This document shows, piece by piece, positions 33,339-44,949 of a stretch of 64,000 nucleotides of DNA (the stretch's first letter is position 1; each line of letters starts with the position of its first letter). The stretch is from Corella eumyota (Eukaryota; Chordata; Ascidiacea; Phlebobranchia; Corellidae). Position numbers and translations under genes: made by a program. Under the pieces are notes generated by a model. It had not been told where the DNA came from, made no database searches, and saw only the letters and a program-made list of their open reading frames with translations. The stretch lies in assembly GCA_963082875.1 (NCBI GenBank), contig OY720102.1, positions 10,700,990-10,764,989 on the forward strand, in the 5' to 3' direction.

Positions 33339-34238
33339 GTTGAATGTAATTTTTTGTTGTAAATTTCTAGCAAAAGTAAAGTATAGAGAACAATAAGATA
33401 TACGAACAAAATGTTTGATGTGCAGCCCTTCTGATACTGCAGGGTCTTTATATGTTTTATCTTTTTTTTTGTATATATTTCTATCCTAGATGTGGGAAGG
33501 TCGAATGCACGACCTAAACATAGAGTAACATCAGTTTGACCTTTCCACATCGAGGATAAAGATATATACAAAAAAACCTTTGGGGAATGTTACATAAGTT
33601 ACATTGTTGTATCTTAAAAATGACAGTATTTTTGGTCAATTTCCACTGTTTTTTTTCCCTGGGAAATTCTTATAATTTCCAAGGTGCTTGAAGTGGTGTG
33701 TAATGTTTTTTTTCTTTTTCACTGCCTTTGTTTTTGCTTTAAATACCATCACGTTTAAAATTTGTTTCAGGTATTTTGACAATTTTAGTGGTGCTATGTT
33801 TTTTGTGACTAATTTTTTCACGTTTTAAAAACTACATACAAAATTTCGTGCTAGTAAATTTTTTTTTAAATTAAGTTTTATAATATTTTTAGGGTTTTTG
33901 ACATTAGTAAATCTGCTTAAAGTAGCTGTGTAACAAGAATATGAAGCAAACATTTACGTTATTTTAATAATTAGGTTTGTTAATGAAATAAAACTGTTGG
34001 CAGTCACAAATTAGTTTAACGTGACGTGAATTACTTTGGTCCGTAGTCGTGTAAAAATATCGCTACAAAAAAAGCGTAAAAGTTCTAGCTTTTCTGCGTA
34101 AATTAAATTTAATATCAAAAATAATCATTTATCTCTCTAATAAAACGTGATTCATGCAACTGGTATTCTTTACTTCGTTTTAAAATACAAAAAGAATTAT
34201 AACGCTTTAGTAACTTCCGATACATTCGTATTTAAGTA
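33339..34238. other. hAT 3-prime non-coding region with a hairpin element
   Basis: AT-rich region after the stop. Contains the hairpin at 33465-33576. Nothing else recognised. Confidence 0.5.
33465..33576. repeat. Hairpin, MITE-like inverted repeat
   Basis: Arms of about 38 bp, ttttttgtatatatttctat and on through cctagatgtgggaaggtc, pair with gacctttccacatcgaggat and on, with a few mismatches. Loop about 35 bp. Probably a tiny folded transposon within the hAT. Confidence 0.6.
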
Positions 34239-34384
34239 ACGGTTTAATTTTATCAAAGTTTACGATTTTATTAACGGAACACCCGTTATCGAAGTTGATA
34301 TTTCAAGTAACGGTGCCCAGCTATGATTCTCCACAATGATCCAAAAACTATTTTTAAAAATGAGCAAAAAATAATAAAAGGTCT

Positions 34385-34672
34385 TACCCAGTTTTGTCAA
34401 AAAGCATAGGCTTTCTTCGCAATGAAACGCCTTTAATAACCTGGTATGTTGCCTCAAAGTCAGAAGATACATCTTTTGGATAGGGATCTGTTAAAGACGA
34501 TTCGCTCGTTTGGTTTGGTGTGTCGTCACTTCCATTTAAAATATGTGCAATTGGAAGAATGGCACTTATTTCTTGTTCTTGGTTTATTAATTAACCTTCA
34601 ACTTCAATGGCACTAATTAATAACGCCTCCACTGACATATTTTCGGATGAGTGTATAGCACTAATTTCCATC
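34385..34672 (-). pseudogene. FLYWCH/MULE-like gene, N-terminal exon
   Basis: From an ATG at about 34672 the minus strand reads MEISAIHSSENMSVEALL, an acidic Ser-rich region (NGSDDTPNQTSESS), then GVSLRRKPMLFDKTG before a GT donor at about 34383. GKP-L-D-xG is the usual opening of a FLYWCH finger. One stop lies in the middle. The continuation seems to be at 30.1-29.6 kb, so the second hAT split this gene. Confidence 0.45.
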
Positions 34673-34749
34673 TGTAAAAAAATAAATAAATGTGTTAATA
34701 CTACGTATTATGTAATATGAGCCATTTCGATTTCTAAAATAAGTTTAAG

Positions 34750-35415
34750 TTATATCCCAAATATATATAAATGAACTGTTTAATGTGAACGAACTAATTG
34801 TTTTAAACGACTTAGTTGATGTAAGCGAGAGCATACCCACTGAAGATGTAGCAAACCGCTATGCGCATCTTAGACATCTCAAGTTTCTAAAACTTAAGAA
34901 CGCGAAAATTGAATTACTTCTGGGTAACAATGTGCATAAAGCCTTTAGATTGAAGGAACAACGTGTCGGAGAATCTGGTCAGCCATTTGGCTTGCATACA
35001 GCGCTTGGCTGGACACTATTTGGTTCTGACTACTCAAAAAGTTCAAATAACAACGCGCGAAAAATTAATTTTCTACACAGCATAGATGACATTGACGCTT
35101 CTTGTAAGATATTGTTTAATGCCTTTTATTAAGACTTCTAAGGATTTAAACGACGTTCAACGCAATAAGGCATCCATAGAGGATAAAAGGGCCATAGGAA
35201 TAATGGAATCAACCGTTGCAATGGTCGACGGTCGTAACCAGATTGGATTATATAAGGACGATTTTGCAAGACCGTCGTACAATCGGAAAATGGCTGAACG
35301 TAGGCTTCAGCACTTAAAGAAGAAATTACAGGCTAACCCTGAACTTTTTTCCAGGTATAGATATGTAGGGACTGAGGTCAAGAAAAATCTAATCATAAAA
35401 AGTAACGACTCCTAA
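34750..35415 (+). pseudogene. BEL/Pao retrotransposon pol fragment
   Basis: Fossil of a BEL/Pao element. Plus-strand frames read IELLLGNNVHKAF and SGQPFGLHTALGWTLFG (the A17-peptidase neighbourhood) and then QIGLYKDDFARPSYNRKMAE with RRLQHLKKKL, the typical BEL block before the reverse transcriptase. Broken. Only a short piece of pol remains, and no LTRs were found at its edges. Age not estimable from the window, but moderately old. Confidence 0.7.
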
Positions 35416-36520
35416 GGGTGCTGTTATCCAAATATAAATGCAATAATGTATAAGTCTCCGATGTCTAAAACTGGGTTTAAGACCCGATAGTAATGGTCAA
35501 AAATAACAAACCGAATCTACAGACAACATCTATTTATTAATCAAGCACGTTCATCACATATTTATCCCGAAAGTTACATTACACATATACAAAAACGGTA
35601 TTACACGTACACACTACAAAAAATCTGGATTTTAGGTTACATACATAGCGATAAACATAATTACGAGTACATTACACACAAAAAAAACGTCTTTCGTATA
35701 TCGACTACATCCTTTATAATGGTATTTAACTGTTAACTCATTCTAAATAAAAACTTGGCAAAGTAAAAATAGGTGTGTGTTTTAGGAACCAAAAAAATAT
35801 ACTAACTGTCAGAAAATAAAATCGCGCAGAAAAAACACAAAAACGGACAACTGTCAATCCACATTTTTACATCAAAAGGGTTACACTATTAACCCTTATT
35901 CTATGAAATTATCGAATAATACAGTACAACTGAACAGGAAATTAAGCACAGCTTTCACTGGCTCTACGTAACGAATAGCGACAATGTTTATAAGGGGATG
36001 CGAATAAAACACAATTTGACCATGTTTAATATAATAACGAATAATTTTAGAGCGTCCAACTGCCTTATGGGCGTTAGACTTGTCCTTGAATAAAGGGGTT
36101 AATTTGTTTGTCCCCCGCAATCAAGTGCCTAATGTGATTAAAGAATAACCGAAATGTCACTTAAAAGCATAACAATATAAATACTAGATTTATTTGATAA
36201 TGAAATATTGTTCTAAATCATTTGATCATTTTTAAAATTAATTTTTATTAATAAATAAAATTATGCATAAACATTAATTAATTATGAATATTAATTAAAT
36301 AAATAAATCTAATTTTAGGTACCTAATTATTACACTGAAAACGTATTAAATTATTGGATTAAAAAAATTCCAGAACAAAATTATTTTAAAAGTTTTAAAA
36401 TATCAATATTTAATTTTTTAATCAACAAAAGTAATTAAATATACTCAACAAACAAAAGTTAATTTTTTTAACCAGTTTTAAGTTGTTGATATCAGAATAT
36501 ACATTTATGTATGTTATTTT
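35416..36520. other. Mostly non-coding stretch
   Basis: A 74-aa minus-strand frame at 35896-36120 (RYYIKHGQIVFYSHPLI) looks protein-like but is unrecognised. The rest is AT-rich. Confidence 0.35.
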
Positions 36521-36524
36521 TGCA

Positions 36525-36764
36525 TTAATTGATGCCCAATTTAAAATTTCTTGCAAAAGTTGGGCTTTTTTTGAAATGTAACTTCTTGCAGGTGCTTGAT
36601 ACCTTTATTGTTTTTGTAATAAAGACTTTACCTTTCTTTTGATGTTTTTGTATGACGTTATCAAATAAGACACCACTCTTCAACTCTATTATAAATTTTG
36701 AATGAAATTTCTCCATTTGTTTTTTCAATTGTGCATTGACGTCTTCTATTATTTTGTCATGCAT
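36525..36764 (-). pseudogene. Unidentified small ORF
   Basis: 79-residue Lys-rich frame, MHDKIIEDVNAQLKKQMEKF and on. No motif recognised. It lies downstream of a ZBED-type hAT fragment on the same strand, and a relation cannot be shown. Confidence 0.2.
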
Positions 36765-36970
36765 TCTTTGTTCAGTTTAAAAAAAAAATTTGAATCGTCT
36801 AATAAATTTCCTTGTGATCATAACAGGTTTTGCTCTAATTTAACTCATATTTACGATATATTAACAGTTTTATTAACTTAATCGTATTATTTAAATAGAA
36901 TGTAGGTTAAAAGTTTATAAATATATACAAACAAAAAAGAATAGTATAAAATTACATTTCCTACTCTAAA

Positions 36971-37740
36971 ATGATCCCTAAAATAAAATTACACTATCAA
37001 ATTAAAATAACTAAAGTACCAACGTTAAGGGAAGTTTCAAATAAATACAGCGTTAACAGTGAAATTGCGAATCTTTTCATGGTAACAATGCTTGGTAGGG
37101 AATTCCATTCTGTGAGAATTATATTTTCAGCTCGCCTTTCAACAGCAGAAATGTCACTACCATCCGATTTCGTTTCTAGTGCTTTTTGCTGTTCTTCATG
37201 TTCTAAATTGGTGTTGGTGGAGTGCTTTAGCAGTTGTGAAAAGTAGTTCAGCTTACCTTTTTTAAGGTCTGTAGAAAACACAGCGAGTTTCTTCTCAAAT
37301 GCTTTAACATGCCCTCTAGTTCAGAAAATTCTTTTTTTATTTCAGCCATTACATCTTAACCTCTTGTTTTTCTCAGATAAAGTCAATCAGCTTTACCTTC
37401 ATTATATTTCCAGCAGGAAATCTTGCAAAAATTGCCAAACGTGAAGATGATGTAACATCTGTACTTTCATCCAAACAAATTGAGAACATTCCTGCGTCCT
37501 TTAAATCCATTAAAATCTGGTCAGTAACATCCCCATTCATTGCAATTATTCGGTCTTTTACTGTATTTCTTGCAACAGGTAGCTCGTCAATTCTTTTAAA
37601 AATATCAGTTTTATTAGGAAAATCTTCAAACAGAACCTGTGAGCAGGTTTTATAACCTTTTTTTACATATTCACCATCAGAAAGCAGTTTTCCATGCAAA
37701 GCAATAGTATGGGATACATGGAAACTAGCTGCAGATATGT
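36971..37740 (-). pseudogene. hAT transposase fragment, SCAND3/ZBED5-like
   Basis: Minus-strand frame 37373-37699 reads YVKKGYKTCSQVLFEDFPNK, then RIAMN-like spacing, then MFSICLDESTDVTSSSRLAI, the DESTDV motif of the ZBED5/SCAND3 hAT group. The frame at 36997-37281 has LTEWNSLPSIVTMKRFAISLL, like the C-terminal F-W-----YP-L---A---L block. The middle of the protein between these blocks is missing, so the copy is internally deleted and frame-broken. Confidence 0.68.
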
Positions 37741-37744
37741 TGTT

Positions 37745-38585
37745 TTGGTTTAAAAATCTTCTTAAAACTTTTAGGGAATATAAAACTTATCTGATAATAT
37801 AAATGAATCAACTTATAACAATTTAACACCAAGTAAACTGGCCTAAATTCTTTAAGAAGAATATAAACATGGATTAATTGTCTAAGAATAACATTATCTT
37901 ATTACTAAAGTTTGGCCAAAGCGCGCGCTATTAAAATTAGTTTTTTATAGGTAATTAAAATACAAAATCCCCGCTGTTTTGAAAAAAAAAATTTGGCCGA
38001 AGTGTCGGGTTACCGTAGAAAAGAATTTAATAAAAGCAAGCCTCGCTTCGGAACTCGCTTCTCTCCTATTTTTGCTAAATGAGCGATTACAGCGCGCTCG
38101 GGAAGCCCAGTCGTAATGGCTAGGTAAGCGACCACGAGGCAAGCTAAACTATCGATTTAAAAGTTCAGGGCTTCTAAGTCGTATATTTTATAAAATTTAA
38201 TTATTTTAATGCCCCCCCCCCTGGTGGAACAGCTAGCGAAGTGTCAAAATATTGCTCTGAATAAATATACCAGGAAACTGTAGTATAATATATTATTTAA
38301 CTGCACAGAATTTTCAAATACGAAGACAAGGAAACAAACAGACAATATGGTAATAATAGAAAAAGAAAATCTCCTGCTCAGTGGAGCTTCGAAACGGTGG
38401 ACTGCTGGACATTACGAGAAATGAATGTTTTGTAATTTATGGATGGTAAATGACCAAATTTTTCAGGAAAATGACCAAATTTTTCTGAGGCATTAAAATC
38501 CAACTTCCTGTCTTTTTCTCACACTAGTTAGAAACTGCAATTGTCATGTAAAACATATTTTAAATTCGAAAACACCTTAAACATA
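37745..38585. other. Non-coding stretch with GC-rich Harbinger-like words
   Basis: At 38035-38140, ctcgcttcggaactcgcttctctcctattt is followed by gcgctcgggaagcccag. The same style of words (cgcgttcg, ctctcctat) occurs in the Harbinger subterminal at 18.18-18.28 kb. A run of C lies at 38211-38221. Confidence 0.35.
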
Positions 38586-38599
38586 ATTTTTTCCTTATT

Positions 38600-38765
38600 G
38601 CATTTAGCAACGATTGTCGAGAAAAGTAAAAAAAAAATTAAAAAACAATATTACAACAAAACGAAGGAGCTAGGAAGGTCGGGGGCTGGAAGCCGTAACT
38701 TTCACTTCAACATAATGGACATCTTAATAAAATTAAGACCCAGAACCTTTTTATTTCCGAATTTA
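38600..38765 (+). pseudogene. Harbinger SANT-like protein fragment
   Basis: Plus-strand frame with KKIKKQYYNKTKELGRSGAG then FHFNIMDILIKLRP, the same block as the second exon of the Harbinger SANT-like gene at 15120-15275 (W--LKR-YYNKIKDLKKSGA, then FDKMDQLLKSRP). Isolated and diverged. Remnant of another Harbinger, with GC-rich Harbinger-like sequence 500 bp upstream. Confidence 0.6.
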
Positions 38766-38779
38766 TTAAAAATACTCGC

Positions 38780-39580
38780 CGAAATTAATGTTCTGATACT
38801 TAAAAGAAAAATTTAATTAAGTTTTAAGTTAAACAAATTTAAATTAAGTCCGGTATCGACCGAAAAATTTTGGTGATTTCAATTTCAAAGTTAATTATTC
38901 AGCAATCTTAGTTTAGAAGCCCCGATCCCCACGATAAGGAGTCGCTTTTTACCCGGGAAAGAGGTAGAAAATTTTTTTTTTGTTGATAGTCATAAAAAGT
39001 TTAAAGATCAATTGGTTAATACAAAAAAATTAAGAGAAATAAAAACATAAATTTTAAAATAAAAACGACTAAGACAGATAATAATAGAATGATTGCCAAA
39101 ATTTCAATTTAAAAATAGATTAAATTTAAAAACATAAAACAAAAAGTTGTTTTGAAATCATTTCAATTAAAAAAGATTCAGTTTTAAGTTGCCCTTAAGA
39201 CTTTAGTTTATTACCAGACTATAAACGTTAACCTGACCATTAAGTAGTTAATTTCTCAAGAAATGCCACATATAAATCAATTATAACTTGCTAAATAAAT
39301 TAACTAAATTAACGCCTAAATTAACTTGCCCCAGTCGTTTTTATTAAAAAATAATGGTTTTTAAAGGTGTCTAAAATTGGCAATAACGACCATATTTAAA
39401 ATTTCTTTATCCTCAGACACCTTCAAAAACCAATTAAACAGTTATAAATTTTAATGAAAACTGCCTAAACAACATAAGAACGATTAAACTAACTTGCCCA
39501 AGTCGTTTTTATTAAAAAATTATGGTTATAAAATGGTTTTTAAAGGTGGTTGAAATTGGCAATAACGACCATAGTTAAAA
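38780..39580. other. Non-coding stretch with an internal direct duplication
   Basis: The segment with gtcgtttttattaaaaaat and aaattggcaataacgaccat occurs twice (about 39325-39395 and 39495-39575). No gene seen. Confidence 0.5.
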
Positions 39581-39585
39581 TTTTG

Positions 39586-39715
39586 ATTACCCCGGGCTCT
39601 ACTTTGAGTTGGGTTGATGTAGCTTATTTTGGATAAATCCATATAAGCTAACTTTTAATTTTATAAACAAACAGCTTTTAATAATAATTTAAAATGGAAT
39701 TGTTTTTTATTTGCT
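39586..39715 (+). repeat. Old LTR-element edge, related to 2075-2580
   Basis: accccgggctctac and ggttgatgtagcttatttt followed by ataagctaac match, in the other orientation, the junction of interior and LTR of the element at 2071-4358. Diverged fossil fragment, broken off after about 100 bp of LTR. Confidence 0.6.
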
Positions 39716-39716
39716 G

Positions 39717-39800
39717 TCAAGCTTTGGCCTATTTTTCCATTACTATTAACAAAAGTCAGGGTCAAACATTAAAAAAAGTTGGTATCCAGTTGCAGTATTT
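39717..39800 (+). pseudogene. PIF1-type helicase motif VI fragment (Helitron)
   Basis: The frame reads AYFSITINKSQGQTLKKVGI, the motif VI region of PIF1/Helitron helicases (A-TINKSQGQTL). It directly abuts the LTR-edge fragment, so a second Helitron copy was probably hit by the same LTR family. Only about 28 residues remain. Confidence 0.65.
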
Positions 39801-39804
39801 TTTG

Positions 39805-42800
39805 ACAAATTTGCTTAATAAATATAAATAAATAAACATTTAATATGTAACATATCTTTTAATTAGGCTGTTTGATTTGATACGAATTATTATAAATAGC
39901 ACCTAATTATTTGTTATTTACTTTTTTGCAAATAATAATAATATTTTTTTTAGTAGGTAATCAATTAACAAAAAATTTACATACAAAATATTATTGAATA
40001 TGGAAAAATGCTTCAGAGGATTATTTAAACAAAGAATAAATTAAAACTAGATCAAAGCAGAGCCATGGTAGCGATTTTGAGAAAAAAAATAAGACAGGCG
40101 TACAAATTTCAAACGAATCTTTACATACCGTTATGATAGAATTTGTAACAACTTAAAGATTTATAGCATCTCAACATAATCAAAATCAAGCCACGATCAC
40201 CAAATTAAATAAAGTATTAAACAATTTAAATAAAAAAAAAATGAAAATAGATAATAAAAACCAAAATAAAAATTTGCTGGTACTTTTTCAAGAATTACCA
40301 AATTTAATGTCGGGAAGGACTTTTAGGGGATCTAACCCAAAGATTTCAGATGCATGATTAAAATACTTTGATATATGATAAGTGGCGTCTATTTGAATTA
40401 TTTTTTATGTAATTAATTGCCCCCTTTTGCTTTTGCCGTGCTCCTTTTTTTTAATTTGGGTTTAAATAGTCCTTAAATAAAGATAGCAAAAACCGCATTT
40501 TTTAAACATTTAAATTTATTTAAAGCAGACTTTTTACTAGATAAAAGCAGGCCATTTTCGATAAGTAACAACATGTGCATAAAATATAAATGTGGGCAAA
40601 TTAATTTTTAATAAAATTTTATATTTAAATATTGGTATATAAGGACTGATAAAAGCAATTTTTCTAAAAAGAATATTTTATATAGGACCTTGTAAAATAA
40701 AGCTGTTCTTAATAGATAACTGTACAACGTAAGTGCCACACGAACTGTAGCGGGTAGTGTATAAAATACTTTGTCAGGCTGTTAGTACGTCAATTTATGA
40801 TTTAACACTGGAGGAACTATTTATAAACATTACATTAAAAATGTTTTTTTTCAAAGTAATATATTGTTTTAAATTTCTACGTATAAAATATAAAAATTAA
40901 AGTGTAAAAAACTTTTAAAAAAATATTTAAATTGAACTAAACAAAAAAAAATCTATTTACCATAATTCACAAAAACATTAATTTTTTTCGATCCTTTATT
41001 AACTGTATGCGATCTAGGTATTTTTTTGCAGACTCTATATAATTAGTCACAGATTCTATAACGAAAAATAAAACATTATTTACTTAAAGTATTTAAACAA
41101 AAAATGTTCAGCTATAAATACTGTCTAAAGATTACTCACCTACGCAACGTAAAACATGCCTTAAACACCTTTTTTACTTATAAAACTTCTCCAACAAAAT
41201 ATGCAAGTATTTATATCAGCAACATGAAAGTTTTTTAAATGCTTAAAATAGTCCTCTGCATGAAAAAAGTAAAACCACACCGAAAACAGTTCATGATGCA
41301 GCATAACACACATGAATAAAAGTCCTGATCTGGTTTTTATATGTACATGCTTTAATAGGTCTCTTTACTTTTAAAGAAATTTATTTTTTTACAAGTGTTA
41401 TAGTTTTTTTTCGTATTTTGTTTTTTTGATTTAAAGTTGTTATGAGAACAAGGACTTTGTTTCCAATACAAAACATGTTTGCATTTCAACTCAAGCTGTC
41501 ATTGGAAGTTGATTCAACGTAGGTCACAATACGTGGGCAATTATACGTGGACTTAACTAAGTTCCGACGAAACTCATCAATCAGCCAAGGGTCAAAAATA
41601 ATTACAACTTTAACCAGTTGAAGCTTTTGTGACGATTTCAAACCGGCAAGACTTTAAGCATTTTAAGTCGCATTTTAATTACAACCGCTACAGTGCCACT
41701 GGCCACGTGAAAAGGACAAAAGAAACAAACCAACAATGACAGGACTTCAGAACTTGTACGAACTTTAAATTGCTACGATCTCGTAAACATAATTAATTCG
41801 ATTTAGTGTATATACATGCCCAACTTTACTGTGAAAATATCGTTTCCCAGACATATCAAAAGTATTGTTGTTACTATGTTAGTGGTTTAACCGAAGTTAT
41901 TTGTTATGTTTTGAGCGAAAGCTTATTTAATGTAGTTTAATATAGTTTTGTATCGTTAATTTAGCATATAAGTGTTAGTTTTGCATAATGTATTATAGTT
42001 TTATGTTTGTAATATTTAGCGCGTGTAGTGTTATAATACAGTTATATTCAATAAATGTAACATAATACTGGTTTTAAGTGTGGTAAATAAGTTCTATACA
42101 AATTACGAATAAGTCATGACCAAATTTGAGTAATATAATTAATGTTGTTCTCAAATATTTAATTCGTGTTTATATTCTTCTTAGAAATTTAGGCTAGTTT
42201 ACTTCGTGCTAAATTGTTATAAGTTAATTTATTTATATTATCTAAAAAGTTTTTTATTCCCGACTAACATTGTCAAAGGTGTTGTGGTTTTTTATGATAT
42301 TGTTTTGTAAATTTGCCCGGTTTAGAACTATAAAGTTATGTTCGTTTGCTTTATACTTTGTGTCGACGGACTAAAATAATTTTTGTAAAGTAGGTTATGT
42401 TGTTAAATAATTTACTGTTGGGCTAATGTTGCATCATTTTACTAGGGTCTTTTAGCATGCAGTATAATTGCTGGTAAGGTGGTATTGGGTTCGAATCCCA
42501 TTAAAGGTGTTTTTATTGTTTTTGGTTTAAGTTAATTTTTTTTTCATTACAATTTAACAATTTAAAGCAGTTAGTTATCTCATACCGAACAATTTGGTAG
42601 TTTTTATTGAACTTAATAGGTATTTATAACATGGTGGTGTCAGCCAAATATAACGCACAACCTTATAGTTCAATATCATGTAAAAACATTAAACAAATTT
42701 TTATTTATATTGTAAGCAAATATGCTATTAAGCAACATTTTGTCAATAGAATAAACATGTCAACCAATTGTAACACACCTTTAAAATTGTATAAAACTTA

Positions 42801-43570
42801 CAGTGATGTTGCTATCGGCCCAAGGTCACTAAAAGCTGATCAAACGCGCTTATGGAACCAATCAATATTCACGTACGGGGAAGTGGTTGGCTTCCCATGG
42901 TCGCTATAAGGCCTCCCATTTAAACTTCTCCAACTGTAGTACATTTTTTTAAAATTTTGTAAAAAAAATCAAAACAAATTTTGAAAACATAAGTTAAATA
43001 ATTGTTGACTAACTTTTTTATAGATGTTAACTTAAATAAACTTTTAGGTGGGGTAAGAGCGACCTTTATGTTTAATTTAAAGTTCATTTAAATACTGTGT
43101 TTTTGTTAAATTTTTTATTGCAACTTTTTTTCTTTTGTGTAACTAAAATTAATTTAATCTATTTGAGGTTTGGTGACTATGCTATAATATAATTTAGAAT
43201 ATTTATTGAAACATTAATTCTTATAGTATGATTTAAATCATTAAATTGTTTTTGTTATTTTTCGTCGCGCAAATGTTGTAGTTATTGTATATCTATTTAT
43301 TTACTCGACTTTTTAATTTTCTTTTTAAAGCGAATGCTAGCAACAAATAGAAGTGTAGATAAAATCATTTTTATGAAATGTTTTGCGGCATAACTATTAA
43401 ATATTTATATGTAGGATGAAAGCACGTAACATATGAAGGATTTAATGCTACAACGTTTTAGTGTATGTAGAAAAACACAAATGGATATAAATTATTAAGA
43501 TTAATTTAATAAATACCACAATACCAAATGCACATGCCAGAATGTTACGTTATAAAAACAAGTAAGACAG
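39805..43570. other. Long AT-rich stretch with few signals
   Basis: Minus strand at about 41170-41310 has HLKNFHVADINTCIFCWRSF, a possible C2H2-type finger remnant of unknown element. At 42485-42501, gggttcgaatccca is a lone tRNA T-arm. A 100-aa frame at 42607-42909 is unrecognised. Otherwise nothing was seen. Confidence 0.4.
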
Positions 43571-43578
43571 TCATGACC

Positions 43579-43878
43579 CGCATGTATCATCATCCGGCTT
43601 ACGATTTCTAATAAAAGACTCAACAAAACAAGTTCAATCGTTTAAAACTTTTAAGAAAGCAATATTTATATATGTTGATATACTAATATGGATTACTAAT
43701 TGGTAATTATTTAAGATTTTTTACAAGGGGTTACTTTGTATCTAAAAAATTAGTTAATTTTTAATCCATATTAGTATATCAACATATATAAATATTGCTT
43801 TCTTAAAAGTTTTAAACGATTGAACTTGTTTTGTTGAGTCTTTTATTAGAAATCGTAAGCCGGATGATGATACATGCG
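43579..43878. repeat. Near-perfect 117-bp inverted repeat (hairpin)
   Basis: The left arm 43579-43695 (cgcatgtatcatcatccggc and on) is the reverse complement of 43762-43878, with a 66-bp spacer. I saw no mismatch in the arms. Only one arm has a counterpart in the duplicated block at 45.0 kb, so the hairpin arose after that duplication. The minus-strand open frame at 43754-43945 is only a by-product of one arm. Confidence 0.9.
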
Positions 43879-43918
43879 TGTCATGATACATGCGTGTCAT
43901 GATGATACATGCGTGTCT
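43865..43918. repeat. Short tandem repeat, three copies
   Basis: gatacatgcgtgtcat repeated three times with a small spacing change, starting inside the right hairpin arm. Confidence 0.8.
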
Positions 43919-44032
43919 TACCTTAAAGATGAAACAGTTTACCAAAGGTTTTAAAAAATTAAATATTTCCTAAAGACCTCTACAACTATGCAAGTTTTTG
44001 ACTGGAGACTTATTTTAAATCGTAATTCGGAA

Positions 44033-44108
44033 GGTTAAAAATATCGAAAGATTTGAAGTATCGGAAGGTTTGAAATATCGAAAGGTTTGAAATATCGAAA
44101 GGTTTGCG
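44033..44108. repeat. 17-bp tandem repeat
   Basis: About four copies of ggtttgaaatatcgaaa with single-base variants. Confidence 0.85.
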
Positions 44109-44149
44109 TATTCGAGGTTAATTATAGCACTCTACAACTATATTATTAA

Positions 44150-44711
44150 CCTTTAATCACGTCGGGAGGTCACCATTTGTAGAGTTGCTAGATTTATTGT
44201 TATAGTTATTTTGGTTTAATTGTTTGACCTGACTCCGTTTACCGACTTCATTCGTTATGATTATTTGGTTTGGTAGTTTTATTTATAAACGACAAGACGG
44301 TAACAGTAATACTTTTATTGTAATACGGCAAAACACTTACACGGTTTGATTAAAAGTTACGTTACAGTACGGTTTGTAGGTCCAGTTATTGCGAGATGCG
44401 ACGGTGGCCAACTATGGGTAGATTGGCCCGACGATGTAACGATGACCAACTATCAGTAGGTGAAGAATGTTTAAATTGTTCCAGTATTTATAGCAAAACC
44501 GAGAGGTAATAAAAGTTCGTTCGTTGTAAAGCCGCTGGCCTTCTACGTACATGTTACGTGGCTAATTCTCGTTAAGGGCGATTTTAGTTTGCATTGTTTG
44601 AAGTTGACGCCCGTTGTACCAAGAATAATTGTTGTACGTTTCCGGTCAATGACATTAAACTAGCTTGAACTTAGAATTGATTGTAATAGGCTTATTACAA
44701 TTGATTCTACA
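44150..44711 (-). repeat. LTR with tRNA-Trp-type primer-binding site
   Basis: 44178-44711 (534 bp) starts tgtaga and ends tctaca. Just outside, read on the minus strand, tggtgacctcccgacgtg follows the LTR. This closely matches the complement of the 3-prime end of eukaryotic tRNA-Trp (tggtgaccccgacgtgatt), so it is the 5-prime LTR of a minus-strand element whose interior is almost wholly missing. Fossil. A second diverged copy is at 7660-8026. Confidence 0.7.
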
Positions 44712-44949
44712 GTCTACATAAAAAACTTTTTTAAACTAGATTTAAATACAGTGGAATAAACTTCATAAAATAACTAATAAGTTTTAACCAGTGTTCTCTT
44801 TTTTATGCATTTTTATAAAACAATAATTTCACCCAATGTAATTAGTAAAATTATTACATGTTGATTTTTTAATTTACTTGTTTAACTCATGTAACACTAA
44901 CATACTTAATGACATACACACGTATTTTTTAATTATGTTTTATAGTATC

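Larger units (their letters stand above)
30239..34325 (+). mobile_element. Second hAT transposon, four-exon gene, complete-looking
   Basis: Left end aaggtgggcacc-aaaccgttaatgcg (30240) and right end ending ggtgcccagcta (34323) are imperfect inverted repeats. Flanking ttattctc and tgattctc (7 of 8) are a plausible 8-bp target duplication. The edges are uncertain by 1-2 bp. Length about 4.08 kb. The subterminal regions match both ends of the short element at 49919-50507. It encodes a full transposase and carries a hairpin element at 33465. Confidence 0.82.
43490..43998. repeat. Locally duplicated block, copy 1
   Basis: Shares with 44950-45380 several blocks in order: cacatgccagaa-gttac, aacaaaacaagttcaatcgt, acaaggggttact, cttaccttaaagatgaaa and cctaaaga-ct-tacaactatgcaa. 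An old direct duplication on either side of an LTR. Confidence 0.6.

Noticed and set aside
42607-42909. 100-aa plus-strand frame
   Set aside because: No recognisable motif and surrounded by non-coding AT-rich DNA. Cannot be supported as a gene.
43754-43945. 63-aa minus-strand frame
   Set aside because: It is produced by one arm of the hairpin and by the short tandem repeat.
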